A stretch of DNA of 64,000 nucleotides, taken from contig NZ_FNBW01000004.1 in the NCBI RefSeq assembly GCF_900102465.1, positions 124,001 through 188,000 on the forward strand, read 5' to 3'. Made by a program: the position numbers and the translations under genes. The notes under the pieces were generated by a model. It was not told the DNA's origin and ran no database searches. It saw only the letters and a list, made by a program, of their open reading frames with translations. Of this stretch, positions 23,447 to 31,985 are shown piece after piece. The stretch's first letter is position 1; the number at the start of each line of letters is the position of its first letter. This stretch comes from Thalassobaculum litoreum DSM 18839 (GTDB taxonomy: Bacteria > Pseudomonadota > Alphaproteobacteria > Thalassobaculales > Thalassobaculaceae).

Positions 23447-24958
23447 TCACGTGCCGCAGAACGTCGCCTTGACCTCTTCCTCCGGCATCGGCGGCGCCTC
23501 GTAGCGCTCCTGGCCCGGCTGCGTGACAAAGGGGGTCTGCAGCACCGCGCGCAGGTCGTGCAGCGGCGCCACATCGCCGCTCTCCACGGCCGCGTTCAGG
23601 GCCGCCTCGACCTGGTGATTGCGCGGGATATAGGCCGGGTTCACAGACCGCATGGCCGCCTGCCGCGCCGCATCGTCCCGTTTCTCCTCGGCGAGGCGCG
23701 CCCGCCATGTCGCCGCCCAGGCATCGAACGCCCCTGGCTCCTCGAACAGGGCCCGCACTGCCGCGTCCTCGCCTCTCCGGCGGGTCAGGTCGGACAGCCG
23801 GCGGAAGGTGAGCGTGAAGTCCGCCTTGCCCTCTTCCATCGCCGTCAGCAGGCCGTCGATCAGGTCGACATCGCCCTCGCGCACGGTCTCCAACCCGATC
23901 TTGGCGGCGAAGCGTTCGGTATGGGCCGCGCGGTAGCGGTCGGGGAAGGTGTTGATGACCTCCTGAGCGATGGCCAGCGCCTTCTCCTCGCTGTCGTCGA
24001 TCAGCGGCAGCAGGCACTGGGCGAGGCAGGCGAGGTTCCAGTGGGCGATGCCAGGCTGGTTGCCATAGGCATACCGCCCGCCATGGTCGATCGAGCTGTA
24101 CACCGTGCCCGGATGATAGGTGTCCATGAAGGCGCAGGGGCCGTAATCGATGGTGTCGCCGGCGACCGACATGTTGTCGGTGTTCATCACCCCGTGGATG
24201 AAGCCGACCGACATCCAGGCAGCGATCAGCGCCGCCTGCCGCCCGACCACCGCGTCGAGCAGGGCGCTGTACGGGTTCTCCGCCTGGCGCAGCTCCGGGT
24301 AATGGCGCTCGATCACGTGGTCGGCCAGCAGCCTCAGCGCGTCGGTGTCGCGCCGGGCGGCGAAGAACTGGAATGTGCCCACGCGGATATGGCTGCGGGC
24401 GACGCGGGTCAGGATGCCGCCGGGCAGGGCGCGCTCGCGGAACACCGCCTCGCCGGTGGTGACCACGGCGAGCGAGCGCGTCGTCGGAATGCCGAAGGCG
24501 GCCATCGCCTCGCTGACGATATACTCTCGCAGCACCGGACCGAGCGCGGCACGCCCGTCGCCCATGCGCGAGTACGGCGTCGGGCCGGAGCCCTTGAGCT
24601 GGATGTCGCGGCGCCCGCCGTCGCGGTCGACCACCTCGCCCAGCAAAATCGCCCGCCCGTCGCCGAGCTGCGGCACCCAGCCGCCGAACTGGTGGCCGGC
24701 ATAGGCCATGGCCAGCGGCTCGGCGCCTTCCGGAATGGTATTGCCGCCGAGCACCTGGGCGCCCGCCTCGCTACGCAGGAAGGCCGGATCCAGGTTCAGC
24801 TCGCGGGCCAACTCCTCGTTCAACAGCAACAGGCGCGGCGCCTGGACCGGTGTGGGGTCCAGCTTGGTGAAGAACCGCTCCGGCAGGCGGGCGTAGGTAT
24901 TGTCGAAGGGGAAACCGGCCTGATCCCCGGTCGCGTGCTGTGGGGCCGCTTCGGCCAT
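23447..24958 (-). CDS. selO: Protein adenylyltransferase SelO (YdiU)
   Basis: SelO is a pseudokinase-fold enzyme that transfers AMP to Ser, Thr or Tyr of proteins, linked to redox stress. The 503-residue protein shows the family's [11 protein letters not shown] start, the [20 protein letters not shown] block, [18 protein letters not shown] (glycine-rich nucleotide region), [10 protein letters not shown] (catalytic loop), [10 protein letters not shown] (metal-binding DYG) and [11 protein letters not shown] near the end. The protein ends TFCGT, with cysteine at the position where animal SelO carries selenocysteine. AAGGAG lies eight bases before the ATG at 24958. It is monocistronic, divergent from the aldolase gene. 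Confidence 0.95.
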   Translation of the reverse strand: MAEAAPQHATGDQAGFPFDNTYARLPERFFTKLDPTPVQAPRLLLLNEELARELNLDPAFLRSEAGAQVLGGNTIPEGAEPLAMAYAGHQFGGWVPQLGDGRAILLGEVVDRDGGRRDIQLKGSGPTPYSRMGDGRAALGPVLREYIVSEAMAAFGIPTTRSLAVVTTGEAVFRERALPGGILTRVARSHIRVGTFQFFAARRDTDALRLLADHVIERHYPELRQAENPYSALLDAVVGRQAALIAAWMSVGFIHGVMNTDNMSVAGDTIDYGPCAFMDTYHPGTVYSSIDHGGRYAYGNQPGIAHWNLACLAQCLLPLIDDSEEKALAIAQEVINTFPDRYRAAHTERFAAKIGLETVREGDVDLIDGLLTAMEEGKADFTLTFRRLSDLTRRRGEDAAVRALFEEPGAFDAWAATWRARLAEEKRDDAARQAAMRSVNPAYIPRNHQVEAALNAAVESGDVAPLHDLRAVLQTPFVTQPGQERYEAPPMPEEEVKATFCGT

Positions 24959-25079
24959 GCCATGCTCCTTGAGCTCGGTGATGGCAAATACTTGGCCCGT
25001 CCAGGATCGGACGCAAGGCCGTGGCTTCCGTCGCTTCGACGCGGCTCCTACACTGTCCGCGAAACCAGGGAGGTCGGTC

Positions 25080-25811
25080 ATGAAGATGAACAGTGCCGAA
25101 TTGGATGCCCGCCGCGACGTCGCCGCCGCCCACCGCCTCGCCGTGCTGCACGGATTGAATGAGGGCGTGTGGAACCATATCAGCCTGATCTCGCCGGACG
25201 ATTCCGACGCCATGCTGATCTCGCCCGGCCACATGCACTGGTCCCAGGTGACCGCCAGCAACCTGGCGCTGATGAACGGCAAGGGCGAGCTGATGGCCGG
25301 GGGGCCGGCGCCGATCCGGGCCGGCTGGATCATCCACTACCCGGTGCACAAGGCCCGGCCCGACGCGAAATGCGTGATCCATGTCCACGCGCCCTACATC
25401 ACCGCCATGTCGATCCGCCAGGACATGCGCTTCGAGCCGCGCTCCTCGCAGCAGGCGGCGCGGTTCCACGACGACGTTGTCTATTACGAGGTCTATGACG
25501 GCGTGCTGGCCGACGAGGACGAGGGCAAGCGCATGGCCGACACGCTGGGCGATAAGCGTCTGCTGATGCTGCGCAACCACGGCGCCCTGATCGCCACCGA
25601 CAGTGTGGCCAAGGCCTATCTCGACGTCTATCAGCTCGAGCGCGCCTGCATGTACCAGCTCCTGGCGACGGCGGGCGGCGGCGAGATGGCGCTGATCCCG
25701 GAGGATGTCTGCGCCGAGATGGGCAACCTGGCGCGTAAGGGTCAGGGCCTCGGCCATTGGGAGGGCTTCAAGCGCTGGGTCGACGCCGAGCAGCCGGACT
25801 ACGCGCACTGA
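25080..25811 (+). CDS. Class II aldolase/adducin family protein
   Basis: Zinc-dependent class II aldolases of the fuculose-phosphate aldolase/adducin type cleave or epimerise sugar phosphates. This 243-residue protein carries the metal ligands His101 and His103 ([13 protein letters not shown]) and His167 ([11 protein letters not shown]), and the N-terminal [16 protein letters not shown] with the phosphate-loop asparagine. The usual catalytic Glu in the 70-85 region is not evident ([17 protein letters not shown]), as in adducin-like members. GGGAGG lies about seven bases before the ATG. It is followed after 19 bp by the DUF1326 gene. Substrate unknown. Confidence 0.85.
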   Translation: MKMNSAELDARRDVAAAHRLAVLHGLNEGVWNHISLISPDDSDAMLISPGHMHWSQVTASNLALMNGKGELMAGGPAPIRAGWIIHYPVHKARPDAKCVIHVHAPYITAMSIRQDMRFEPRSSQQAARFHDDVVYYEVYDGVLADEDEGKRMADTLGDKRLLMLRNHGALIATDSVAKAYLDVYQLERACMYQLLATAGGGEMALIPEDVCAEMGNLARKGQGLGHWEGFKRWVDAEQPDYAH

Positions 25812-25830
25812 GCGTGCAGAGGAGGGGAAG

Positions 25831-26448
25831 ATGACGGCGTCCTGGTCGATCGGCGGCGAGTATATGGAGAGCTGCAACTGCGACTATCTCTGCCCCTGCA
25901 TCTACACCAATCCTCAGGGCGAGGTGACGCACGATCACTGCATCGCCCTGATGGTCTACCGGATCGACACGGGGAGTTACGGCGACGTCTCCCTGGCGGG
26001 ACTGAAATTCGCCCTGGTGATCCATTCCAACAAGGTGATGGCCGACGGCGACTGGATCTTCGCCTGCGTGGCCGACGAGGGCGCCGACGACAACCAACGC
26101 GCCGCCCTGACCGAGATCCTGTCCGGCCGGGCCGGCGGCCGACCGGCGATGATCCACGACAATCTCGTGGGCGAGTTCCGCGGCATCGCCTTCGCGCCGA
26201 TCTCCTTCGAGATGGACGGGCTCGGCCGGTCGACCGATGCGGGGCTGTTCTCCTTCGCCATCAGCGGCGTGGCCTCGCGCACCGGCAACGGCGAAGTGAT
26301 CTCCATCGACAACGTGTCCCACCCGGCGAACTCCCGGCTTGCCCTGGCGCGGACCCGCGAGATGCACCTGCATGGGTTCGGGCTCGATCTGGACCTGTCC
26401 GGCATCGGCAATAACGGCCATTTCGCCCCCTTCGCCTGGAGCAACTGA
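25831..26448 (+). CDS. DUF1326 cysteine-rich protein
   Basis: The 205-residue soluble protein has a dense N-terminal cysteine/histidine cluster: Cys15, Cys17, Cys21, Cys23 (ESCNCDYLCPC) and His34, His36, Cys37 (THDHC), which looks like a metal-binding site. The rest is beta-rich, with ISFEMDGLGRS and GEVISIDNVSHPAN. GGAGGGGA precedes the ATG. It is seven bases upstream of the DUF2182 membrane gene; DUF1326 and DUF2182 genes are neighbours in many proteobacteria. Function is not established to my knowledge; copper or other soft-metal handling is an inference from ligands. Confidence 0.9.
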   Translation: MTASWSIGGEYMESCNCDYLCPCIYTNPQGEVTHDHCIALMVYRIDTGSYGDVSLAGLKFALVIHSNKVMADGDWIFACVADEGADDNQRAALTEILSGRAGGRPAMIHDNLVGEFRGIAFAPISFEMDGLGRSTDAGLFSFAISGVASRTGNGEVISIDNVSHPANSRLALARTREMHLHGFGLDLDLSGIGNNGHFAPFAWSN

Positions 26449-26454
26449 CCGGCC

Positions 26455-27234
26455 ATGTCGGTGCCGACCAGCCTGGAGGCAGCCGTCGCCCGCGACCGGC
26501 GGCTGGTTATGGCGGCGATCGTCGTCCTGACGGCGCTGAGCTGGGCCTATCTGGTGTCGATGGCCCGGGACATGGGGGGCGGCATGAACGCCGGCATGGC
26601 CATGCCGATGGGACCGGCGGCCTGGACCTCCGGCTATGCCGCGATGATGCTGGTGATGTGGGTGGTGATGATGGCCGGCATGATGCTTCCCAGCGCCATG
26701 CCGATGATCCTGACCGTTGCGACCATCGGCCGTCGCCGCCGGGCACGCGGTCAGCCGCATGTCGCGACCGCGGTGTTCGTCGCCGGCTATCTGATCGCCT
26801 GGGGCGGATTCAGCGTCGCCGCCACCGCCGCGCAATGGGGGCTGGAGCAGGCCGCCCTGCTGTCGCCGATGATGGTGTCCACCAGCCCGGTCTTCGGCGG
26901 GCTGCTGCTGATCGCCGCCGGGCTCTATCAGGTCACGCCGCTCAAGCATGCCTGCCTGCGCCATTGCCGCTCGCCCTTCGACTTCGTGCTGAACCGATGG
27001 CGCGACGGGGCGGCGGGGGCGTTGCGCATGGGGGTGGAGCACGGGCTGTACTGCCTGGGCTGCTGCTTGGTGGCGATGGTGTTGCTGTTCGTATTCGGCG
27101 TGATGAACCTGCTGTGGATCGCCGCGCTGGCGATCCTGGTGCTGCTGGAGAAGGTGGTGCCGGGCGGGCATCGGATCGCCTGGGCATTCGGTGGCTTGAT
27201 GGTAGGCGGCGGCGTGTGGATGCTCGCGTCCTGA
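26455..27234 (+). CDS. DUF2182 predicted metal-binding integral membrane protein
   Basis: The 259-residue protein has six or so membrane helices. Methionine-rich stretches (MGGGMNAGMAMPM at residues 40-52 and MMLVMWVVMMAGMMLPSAMPM at 64-83) and the cytoplasmic or periplasmic ligands LKHACLRHC (163-171) and EHGLYCLGCC (195-204) match the DUF2182/COG5486 pattern. It lies seven bases after the DUF1326 gene, so the two probably form a metal-handling unit. Topology suggests a membrane channel, chaperone receptor or oxidase-like protein; none is proven. Confidence 0.9.
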   Translation: MSVPTSLEAAVARDRRLVMAAIVVLTALSWAYLVSMARDMGGGMNAGMAMPMGPAAWTSGYAAMMLVMWVVMMAGMMLPSAMPMILTVATIGRRRRARGQPHVATAVFVAGYLIAWGGFSVAATAAQWGLEQAALLSPMMVSTSPVFGGLLLIAAGLYQVTPLKHACLRHCRSPFDFVLNRWRDGAAGALRMGVEHGLYCLGCCLVAMVLLFVFGVMNLLWIAALAILVLLEKVVPGGHRIAWAFGGLMVGGGVWMLAS

Positions 27235-27288
27235 CGCGCCGGCCGTTAGTCTGCCCTCCCTGATCGACCAACCCCAAGAGGCTCCCGA

Positions 27289-28212
27289 ATGCCCCAGGAA
27301 ACGCCCTATACCGGTATCTTCCCCATCGTTCCCACGCCGTTCCATGACGACGGGTCGCTCGATCTCGACGGGCAGAAGCGGGTACTCGACTGCATGATCG
27401 ACCAGGACGTCGACGGGCTGTGCATCCTGGCGAACTATTCCGAGCAGTTCCTGCTCTCCGATGCCGAGCGCGAGACCCTGCAGACCCTGTGCATGGAGCA
27501 TGTGGCGGGGCGCGTGCCGGTGATCGCCACCTGCAGCCATTTCTCCACCCAGGTGGCGGCGGCGCGCTGCAAGCGGGCGCAGGAGCAGGGCGCGGCGATG
27601 GTGATGATGATGCCGCCCTATCACGGTGCATTGCTGAAGGCCGGCGACCAGGGGGTGTTCGAGCATTTCGCCGCGCTGTCACAGGCGATCGACATCCCGA
27701 TCATGATCCAGGACGCGCCGCTGAGCGGCACCAACCTGTCGGTGCCGCTGCTGGGGCGGATCGCCAAGGAGCTGGGCAATGTCAGCTACTTCAAGATCGA
27801 GATGCCGGGCACGGCGGGCAAGCTGCGCGCCCTGATCGAGGCGGCGGGCGATCACATCGACGGACCGTTCGACGGCGAGGAGGGCATCACCCTGATGGCC
27901 GATCTCGATGCCGGGGCGACCGGAACCATGACCAGTGGCCTCGCCTGCGAGCAGATCCGGCCGATCGTGATGGATTTCCTGGCCGGCGACCGCGCCAAGG
28001 CCGAGGCGCAGTACAATCGCATGCTGCCGCTGATCAATTTCGAGAACCGCCAGTGCGGGCTGCGAGCCTGCAAGACGGTGATGCAGGCGGGCGGGGTGAT
28101 CAAGTCGGACGCGGTCCGCCACCCGCTGGAGCCGCTCCCGGCGCCGACGCGCGAGGCGCTGCTGACCATGGCGAACGATCTGGACCTGATCGCGGCGCGC
28201 TGGGGGAAATAA
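27289..28212 (+). CDS. DapA-family (dihydrodipicolinate synthase-like) lyase
   Basis: The 307-residue TIM-barrel protein has the family start GIFPIVPTPFHDDGSLD, the substrate loop position LCILANYSEQFLLS, and the Schiff-base Lys169 in SYFKIEMPG. The usual catalytic Tyr (YNxP) is replaced by QDAPLSG with Asp142, as in sugar-acid dehydratase members rather than true DapA. It likely cleaves or dehydrates a 2-keto sugar acid. It may be cotranscribed with the DUF pair 54 bp upstream. It ends at a convergent junction holding a 115-bp repeat. Confidence 0.85.
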   Translation: MPQETPYTGIFPIVPTPFHDDGSLDLDGQKRVLDCMIDQDVDGLCILANYSEQFLLSDAERETLQTLCMEHVAGRVPVIATCSHFSTQVAAARCKRAQEQGAAMVMMMPPYHGALLKAGDQGVFEHFAALSQAIDIPIMIQDAPLSGTNLSVPLLGRIAKELGNVSYFKIEMPGTAGKLRALIEAAGDHIDGPFDGEEGITLMADLDAGATGTMTSGLACEQIRPIVMDFLAGDRAKAEAQYNRMLPLINFENRQCGLRACKTVMQAGGVIKSDAVRHPLEPLPAPTREALLTMANDLDLIAARWGK

Positions 28213-28226
28213 GCCTCTTTCTCTCC

Positions 28227-28341
28227 CGTCTCCCCGGCCTTGTGCCGGGGCCTAGGGCGACGCTTGCTGGAGCGTCGGCGGATAATTCCCGAGCGCTCCA
28301 GCCATCCCTTTTCTGGATCCCGGCGCAAGGCCGGGAAGACG
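28227..28341. repeat. 115-bp palindromic element with CGTCTCCCCGG terminus, copy 2
   Basis: Termini CGTCTCCCCGG (28227-28237) and CCGGGAAGACG (28331-28341) pair at 10 of 11 bases. Inside are the 19-mer GC hairpin (28232-28250) and a long-range pair GCTGGAGCG / CGCTCCAGC. Length and internal spacing equal those of the copy at 60047-60161 (both 115 bp; the CGCTTGCTGG block is 34 bases in for each). It lies between convergent genes. Confidence 0.9.
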
Positions 28342-28355
28342 GGGAGAGGTGGGAA

Positions 28356-30110
28356 CTATCCCACCATCCCCAACTCCCGCGCCTGGATCTGCAGCGCCAA
28401 GTATTTCGAATACACCCGGCACTGGGAGAACGCCCCGCCGGTGAACCAGAGTCCCGGCTGGCCCGTCGCCATCCACATGTTACGCAGCTCCTGGGTGTCC
28501 GGGTCGAAGTTCCAGACCGGCCCGGCCCGCTCGGCGATCTCCTCGCCGAACAGCAGGCGCACCATGTGGTCCTGGTTCTTGTAGCCGGTCGCCAGCACCA
28601 CCAGCTCGGCCGGTCGTTCCCCGCCCGATCTCATCGCCACCCCGCCGGGGGTGAAGCGGTCGATATCGGCGTACTGGATCAGATCTATCTTCCCCGCCGC
28701 GATCAGCTCCGAGCAGCCGACGTTGAAGTAATACCCGCCGCCCCGGGTGCGGTACTTCAGCGGCCAGCCGGTCCCGTCCTCGCCGAAATCGAGCCGGAAC
28801 CCGGCCTTCTCCAGCCCGTCGAGAAGCGGTTTGTCCAGCTCCTTCACCCGGTCGGTGATCTCCTTATGCGCCGCCTTCATCAGGGCGAGCGGGACCGACA
28901 GGGTGATCAGGTCGCGGTCGTCGCGCGACGGGCCGGGGCCGAGGAACACGCCGTCATAGAGCTGGGCGCTCGGCTCGATGTTGACCACCAGCGTGGGGCT
29001 GCGCTGGACCATGGTGACCTGCGCCCCGTTGCCCTGCAGGTCCTGGGCGATGTCATGGGCGCTGGTGCCGGTGCCGAAGACCATCACCGGCCGGTCGCGC
29101 CACTGCGCCCCGTCGCCGAACCGGCTGGAATGCAGCACCGTCCCCTGGAAGTTCTCCAGGGTCGGGATGTCAGGGATGCTGGGCGTACCGCTGATGCTGG
29201 TCGCCATGATGATGTGGCGCGGGCGCATCTCGCGGGTGCTGCCGTCGGCCAGGGTCAGCCGGGCGGTCCAGCATTGCGCCGCCTCGTCCCATGCTGCCCC
29301 GTCGAAGCTGGTGCGGGTCCAGAAGTTGATCGCCATCACGCCGACATAGAATTCGAGCCAGTCGGCGATCAGGTCCTTGGGGATGTAGGAGGGAAAGGTC
29401 TCCGGGAACGGCAGGTAGGGCAGATGATTGCTGTGCAGCGTGTTGTGCAGTTTCAGCCCGTGATAGCGCAGGCGCCAGTTGTCGCCGATCCGCGCCATCC
29501 TATCCACGATCAGGGTGTCGATGCCGAGCTGGCCGAGCCGGGCCGCCGCGGTGATCCCGCCATGGCCGCCGCCGATCACCAGCACCGCCGGGTCGCGGTC
29601 GGCATAGGCGGCGCTCTCCCGCCGCTTGTCGGCCCAGTTCGGGCCGTGGAAGGCGCGGGACACCGCCGGCTCGTCCCGGGCGGCGCGCAGGGTCTCCTCC
29701 TCGTGGCCGCGGATCGCCTCCAGGGTGGTGAGCAGGGTCCAGGCCTTCTGCGCGCCGACCGCCATGCGCAGCAGGCCGGCGCAGCGTCCGATATCGGTCT
29801 GGAAGCTGAGAAACGCCTCCACCACCTCGGCACCGGCACGTCGGACCGTGCGGGGCGGACAGCGCTCCGGGTCGATCGCCACATCGCGCAGGCCCCGCTG
29901 CGCCGCCAACGCGGTCAGGTCGGCGGCGAGCGTGTCTCGTCCGCTTGTGGTCTTCAGCGTCCAGGTCAGGGCCAGCGTGTCGCGCCAGTGGCTGTCGGCC
30001 TCGAACAGGTCCGCCACCGCCTCGGCGGTGCCGGTGGCGAGGGCGACGTTGAAATCCTCGACCCAGCGCAGGGCGGCGCGTTCCGGCGTTCGGTAGACGG
30101 CGGCGTCCAT
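28356..30110 (-). CDS. Flavin-containing monooxygenase with SnoaL-like N-terminal domain
   Basis: The 584-residue protein fuses a SnoaL/NTF2-like domain (about residues 8-140) to an FAD/NADPH monooxygenase. FAD loop: VLVIGGGHGGITAAA (176-190). NADPH loop: VMVFGTGTSAHDIAQDL. The late motif VVLATGYKNQ is typical of FMO/YUCCA-type enzymes. The ATG at 30110 follows the stop of the PhyH gene by one base (TGACATG), so translation is coupled; the frame is open a further 23 codons upstream but that part overlaps PhyH. Together these two oxygenases likely act on one substrate. Substrate unknown. Confidence 0.9.
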   Translation of the reverse strand: MDAAVYRTPERAALRWVEDFNVALATGTAEAVADLFEADSHWRDTLALTWTLKTTSGRDTLAADLTALAAQRGLRDVAIDPERCPPRTVRRAGAEVVEAFLSFQTDIGRCAGLLRMAVGAQKAWTLLTTLEAIRGHEEETLRAARDEPAVSRAFHGPNWADKRRESAAYADRDPAVLVIGGGHGGITAAARLGQLGIDTLIVDRMARIGDNWRLRYHGLKLHNTLHSNHLPYLPFPETFPSYIPKDLIADWLEFYVGVMAINFWTRTSFDGAAWDEAAQCWTARLTLADGSTREMRPRHIIMATSISGTPSIPDIPTLENFQGTVLHSSRFGDGAQWRDRPVMVFGTGTSAHDIAQDLQGNGAQVTMVQRSPTLVVNIEPSAQLYDGVFLGPGPSRDDRDLITLSVPLALMKAAHKEITDRVKELDKPLLDGLEKAGFRLDFGEDGTGWPLKYRTRGGGYYFNVGCSELIAAGKIDLIQYADIDRFTPGGVAMRSGGERPAELVVLATGYKNQDHMVRLLFGEEIAERAGPVWNFDPDTQELRNMWMATGQPGLWFTGGAFSQCRVYSKYLALQIQARELGMVG

Positions 30111-30111
30111 G

Positions 30112-31122
30112 TCAGCCGAGTTCTCCAAGCGCGGGGCGGCGGGCGATCTGTTCCACCGTGGGATCGCCGGTGCGGCCATAGGCCCACCAGACCCCGAAGC
30201 CGAGCAGGGCGCGCACCCGGTCGGAGGCCGCCTCGTACATCGCGTCGCTGAGCCCCACGGTGTAGTTCTCCTGCGGTCGGAACTGCGGCCCGCAGAAGGT
30301 GACCAGCAGGCCCCAGCGGTCGGTGTTGCCGGAATTGGCGCCGGTGCCGTGCCAGATCCGTCCGTCGGTGATGACGGCGGTGCCGGCCGGTCCCTCGGCG
30401 GCGATCGTCTCGATATCGCCGTCCAGCTCCGGATCCGGATGGCGGCCCCAGAGGTGGCTGCCCGGCACGATCCGGGTGCCGCCGTTGGTCTCGGTGAAGT
30501 CGTTCAGCATGACGATCACCTGGGCGCAGGCGGCCGGCGCGATCATCGGCGGCACGTCGTCGGGGGCCAGATTCGGGTCGCGGTCGAAGGTGGTCCGGTT
30601 GGTCGAGCCGATCGGCAGCGGCCGGCGGTCGGGTCGATGCGGGATCGGTGCCCACCACTGGTCGGTGTGCAGGTTCATCGGCACGCTGCCCGGCCGCGCG
30701 ATGTTGGCGTTGAAGGCGGAGAGCTGGAACGCATCGCCGAGCACATGGCCGACGAGATCCAGGACCGGTTCGCGCTCCAGCACCTCGTGATAGACCGCGC
30801 CCTTGTTGGCCAGCATCCAGACCCGCTGGTTCACACCGCCGTTGCGGGCCTTGAACGCGTCGGCGCGGATCCGGCCCTGCGCGTCGCGGAAAGCGCCCCA
30901 TTGCTGGTCGGCGCCGCCATCCTCGAAGGCATGGTCGAGCTGTTTCTCCGCGTCCGCCTGGGCCTGAGTGCGGGCGCGCACCCGGCCAAGCAGCGGCTCC
31001 GGCACCGCGTCCTGCAGCAGGCAGTATCCGAAACGGTCGATATCGGCGCGCGCCCGATCCAGGTCCGTCGTCGGCCTGGGTAGATCGCGGCGGTCGACGG
31101 ATTTCGTGATCGCAACAGTCAC
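30112..31122 (-). CDS. Phytanoyl-CoA dioxygenase (PhyH) family oxygenase
   Basis: The 336-residue protein has the Fe(II) triad His152, Asp154 (MNLHTDQWW) and His258 (DGRIWHGTGANSG), with a following Arg (DRWGLLVTF) for 2-oxoglutarate, and the NGGTRIVPGSHLWG block common to the family. It is the first gene of a two-gene minus-strand operon with a flavin monooxygenase. The upstream 31123-31346 gap faces the rhodanese operon. PhyH enzymes of this size hydroxylate small metabolites; the substrate cannot be told. Confidence 0.9.
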   Translation of the reverse strand: MTVAITKSVDRRDLPRPTTDLDRARADIDRFGYCLLQDAVPEPLLGRVRARTQAQADAEKQLDHAFEDGGADQQWGAFRDAQGRIRADAFKARNGGVNQRVWMLANKGAVYHEVLEREPVLDLVGHVLGDAFQLSAFNANIARPGSVPMNLHTDQWWAPIPHRPDRRPLPIGSTNRTTFDRDPNLAPDDVPPMIAPAACAQVIVMLNDFTETNGGTRIVPGSHLWGRHPDPELDGDIETIAAEGPAGTAVITDGRIWHGTGANSGNTDRWGLLVTFCGPQFRPQENYTVGLSDAMYEAASDRVRALLGFGVWWAYGRTGDPTVEQIARRPALGELG

Positions 31123-31346
31123 GGCAGCCTCCCTCGGGTTCCGCCGGTCTTGTTTTTGGCCCGCCTGTTCGCGGCGGGTTTGGCGACCGGTCGGTGTGCT
31201 TTATGATGCGCGAAGCGTAGGGGCTGCGCGAACCGGACGGCAAGATACCGAATACGGACGGGACGGCTCAGAATCGTTGTCCTGCGGGACCCCAGGGGCT
31301 ATGGGAGTGGCCCTGCAGCACGCGACAGTCACGGGAGGATCGGACC

Positions 31347-31772
31347 ATGACGGGCGACGGGTATGCCGGCGACGTAACCAGCGTCGAGGCGATGGAGATT
31401 CTGAGAAACACCGCCGGCGCGGTGCTGCTGGACGTGCGGACCGACGCAGAGTGGACGTTTGTCGGCCGTCCGGATCTGAGCAGCCTCGGCCGGGAGCCGG
31501 TGCTGATCTCCTGGCAGACCTTCCCGGGCATGGCGCCGAACGGCGGCTTCGTCGAGGCGGTCCGCCGGTCGATCCAGGCGAAGGACGTGCCGGTTCTGGT
31601 GATGTGCCGGTCGGGCCAGCGCTCCAAGAGTGCCGCCATCGCGCTGACCGAGGCCGGCTACGGCGACTGCCGCAACATCTCCGACGGTTTCGAAGGACCA
31701 AAGGACGAGGACGGCCACCGCAACACCGTGGCGGGCTGGCGGGCCAACGGCCTGCCCTGGCAGCAGGGCTGA
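31347..31772 (+). CDS. Rhodanese-like sulfurtransferase
   Basis: The 141-residue single-domain rhodanese has the active-site loop CRSGQRS with the persulfide Cys87, and the N-terminal structural motif LLDVRTDAEW. Length is normal for a one-domain enzyme. GGGAGGA stands before the ATG. It starts an operon with a DUF1737 protein and metZ, so it probably supplies or handles sulfane sulfur for homocysteine formation (inference). Confidence 0.92.
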   Translation: MTGDGYAGDVTSVEAMEILRNTAGAVLLDVRTDAEWTFVGRPDLSSLGREPVLISWQTFPGMAPNGGFVEAVRRSIQAKDVPVLVMCRSGQRSKSAAIALTEAGYGDCRNISDGFEGPKDEDGHRNTVAGWRANGLPWQQG

Positions 31773-31784
31773 GAGGGAGGCACC

Positions 31785-31985
31785 ATGGCCGACCGCAAGA
31801 TCTATCGACTGCTCACCGGGGCCGACGACGCCGCATTCTGCGTGCGGGTCGGCGACGCGCTGAAGGAGGGCTACGTCCTCTACGGCTCGCCCGGCATCAC
31901 CCACGGACCCGACGGCGTGATCGTCTCCCAGGCGGTCGTGCTGCCGGAATACCTGCCGCCTCTTCCCAAGGAGACGCCCGCGTGA
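31785..31985 (+). CDS. DUF1737 protein
   Basis: The 66-residue protein is a complete DUF1737 domain: IYRLLTGADDAAFCVRVGDAL, then GYVLYGSPGITHGPDG and SQAVVLPEYL. It is 12 bp after the rhodanese gene and its stop overlaps the metZ start, so the three are cotranslated. Function is not known; its fixed place between rhodanese and MetZ suggests a small accessory protein in sulfur assimilation. Confidence 0.85.
   Translation: MADRKIYRLLTGADDAAFCVRVGDALKEGYVLYGSPGITHGPDGVIVSQAVVLPEYLPPLPKETPA

Noticed and set aside
27420-30251. Very long open frame on the plus strand across the DapA-like and monooxygenase genes
   Set aside because: It is a frame shadow: Arg/Gly/Ala/Pro-rich translation with no domain, overlapping two well supported genes, caused by high G+C and lack of stop codons.
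31123-31346. SAM-type riboswitch before the rhodanese-DUF1737-metZ operon
   Set aside because: I looked for SAM-II/SAM-V-like conserved bases and a pseudoknot and could not find them; nothing supports a riboswitch here.
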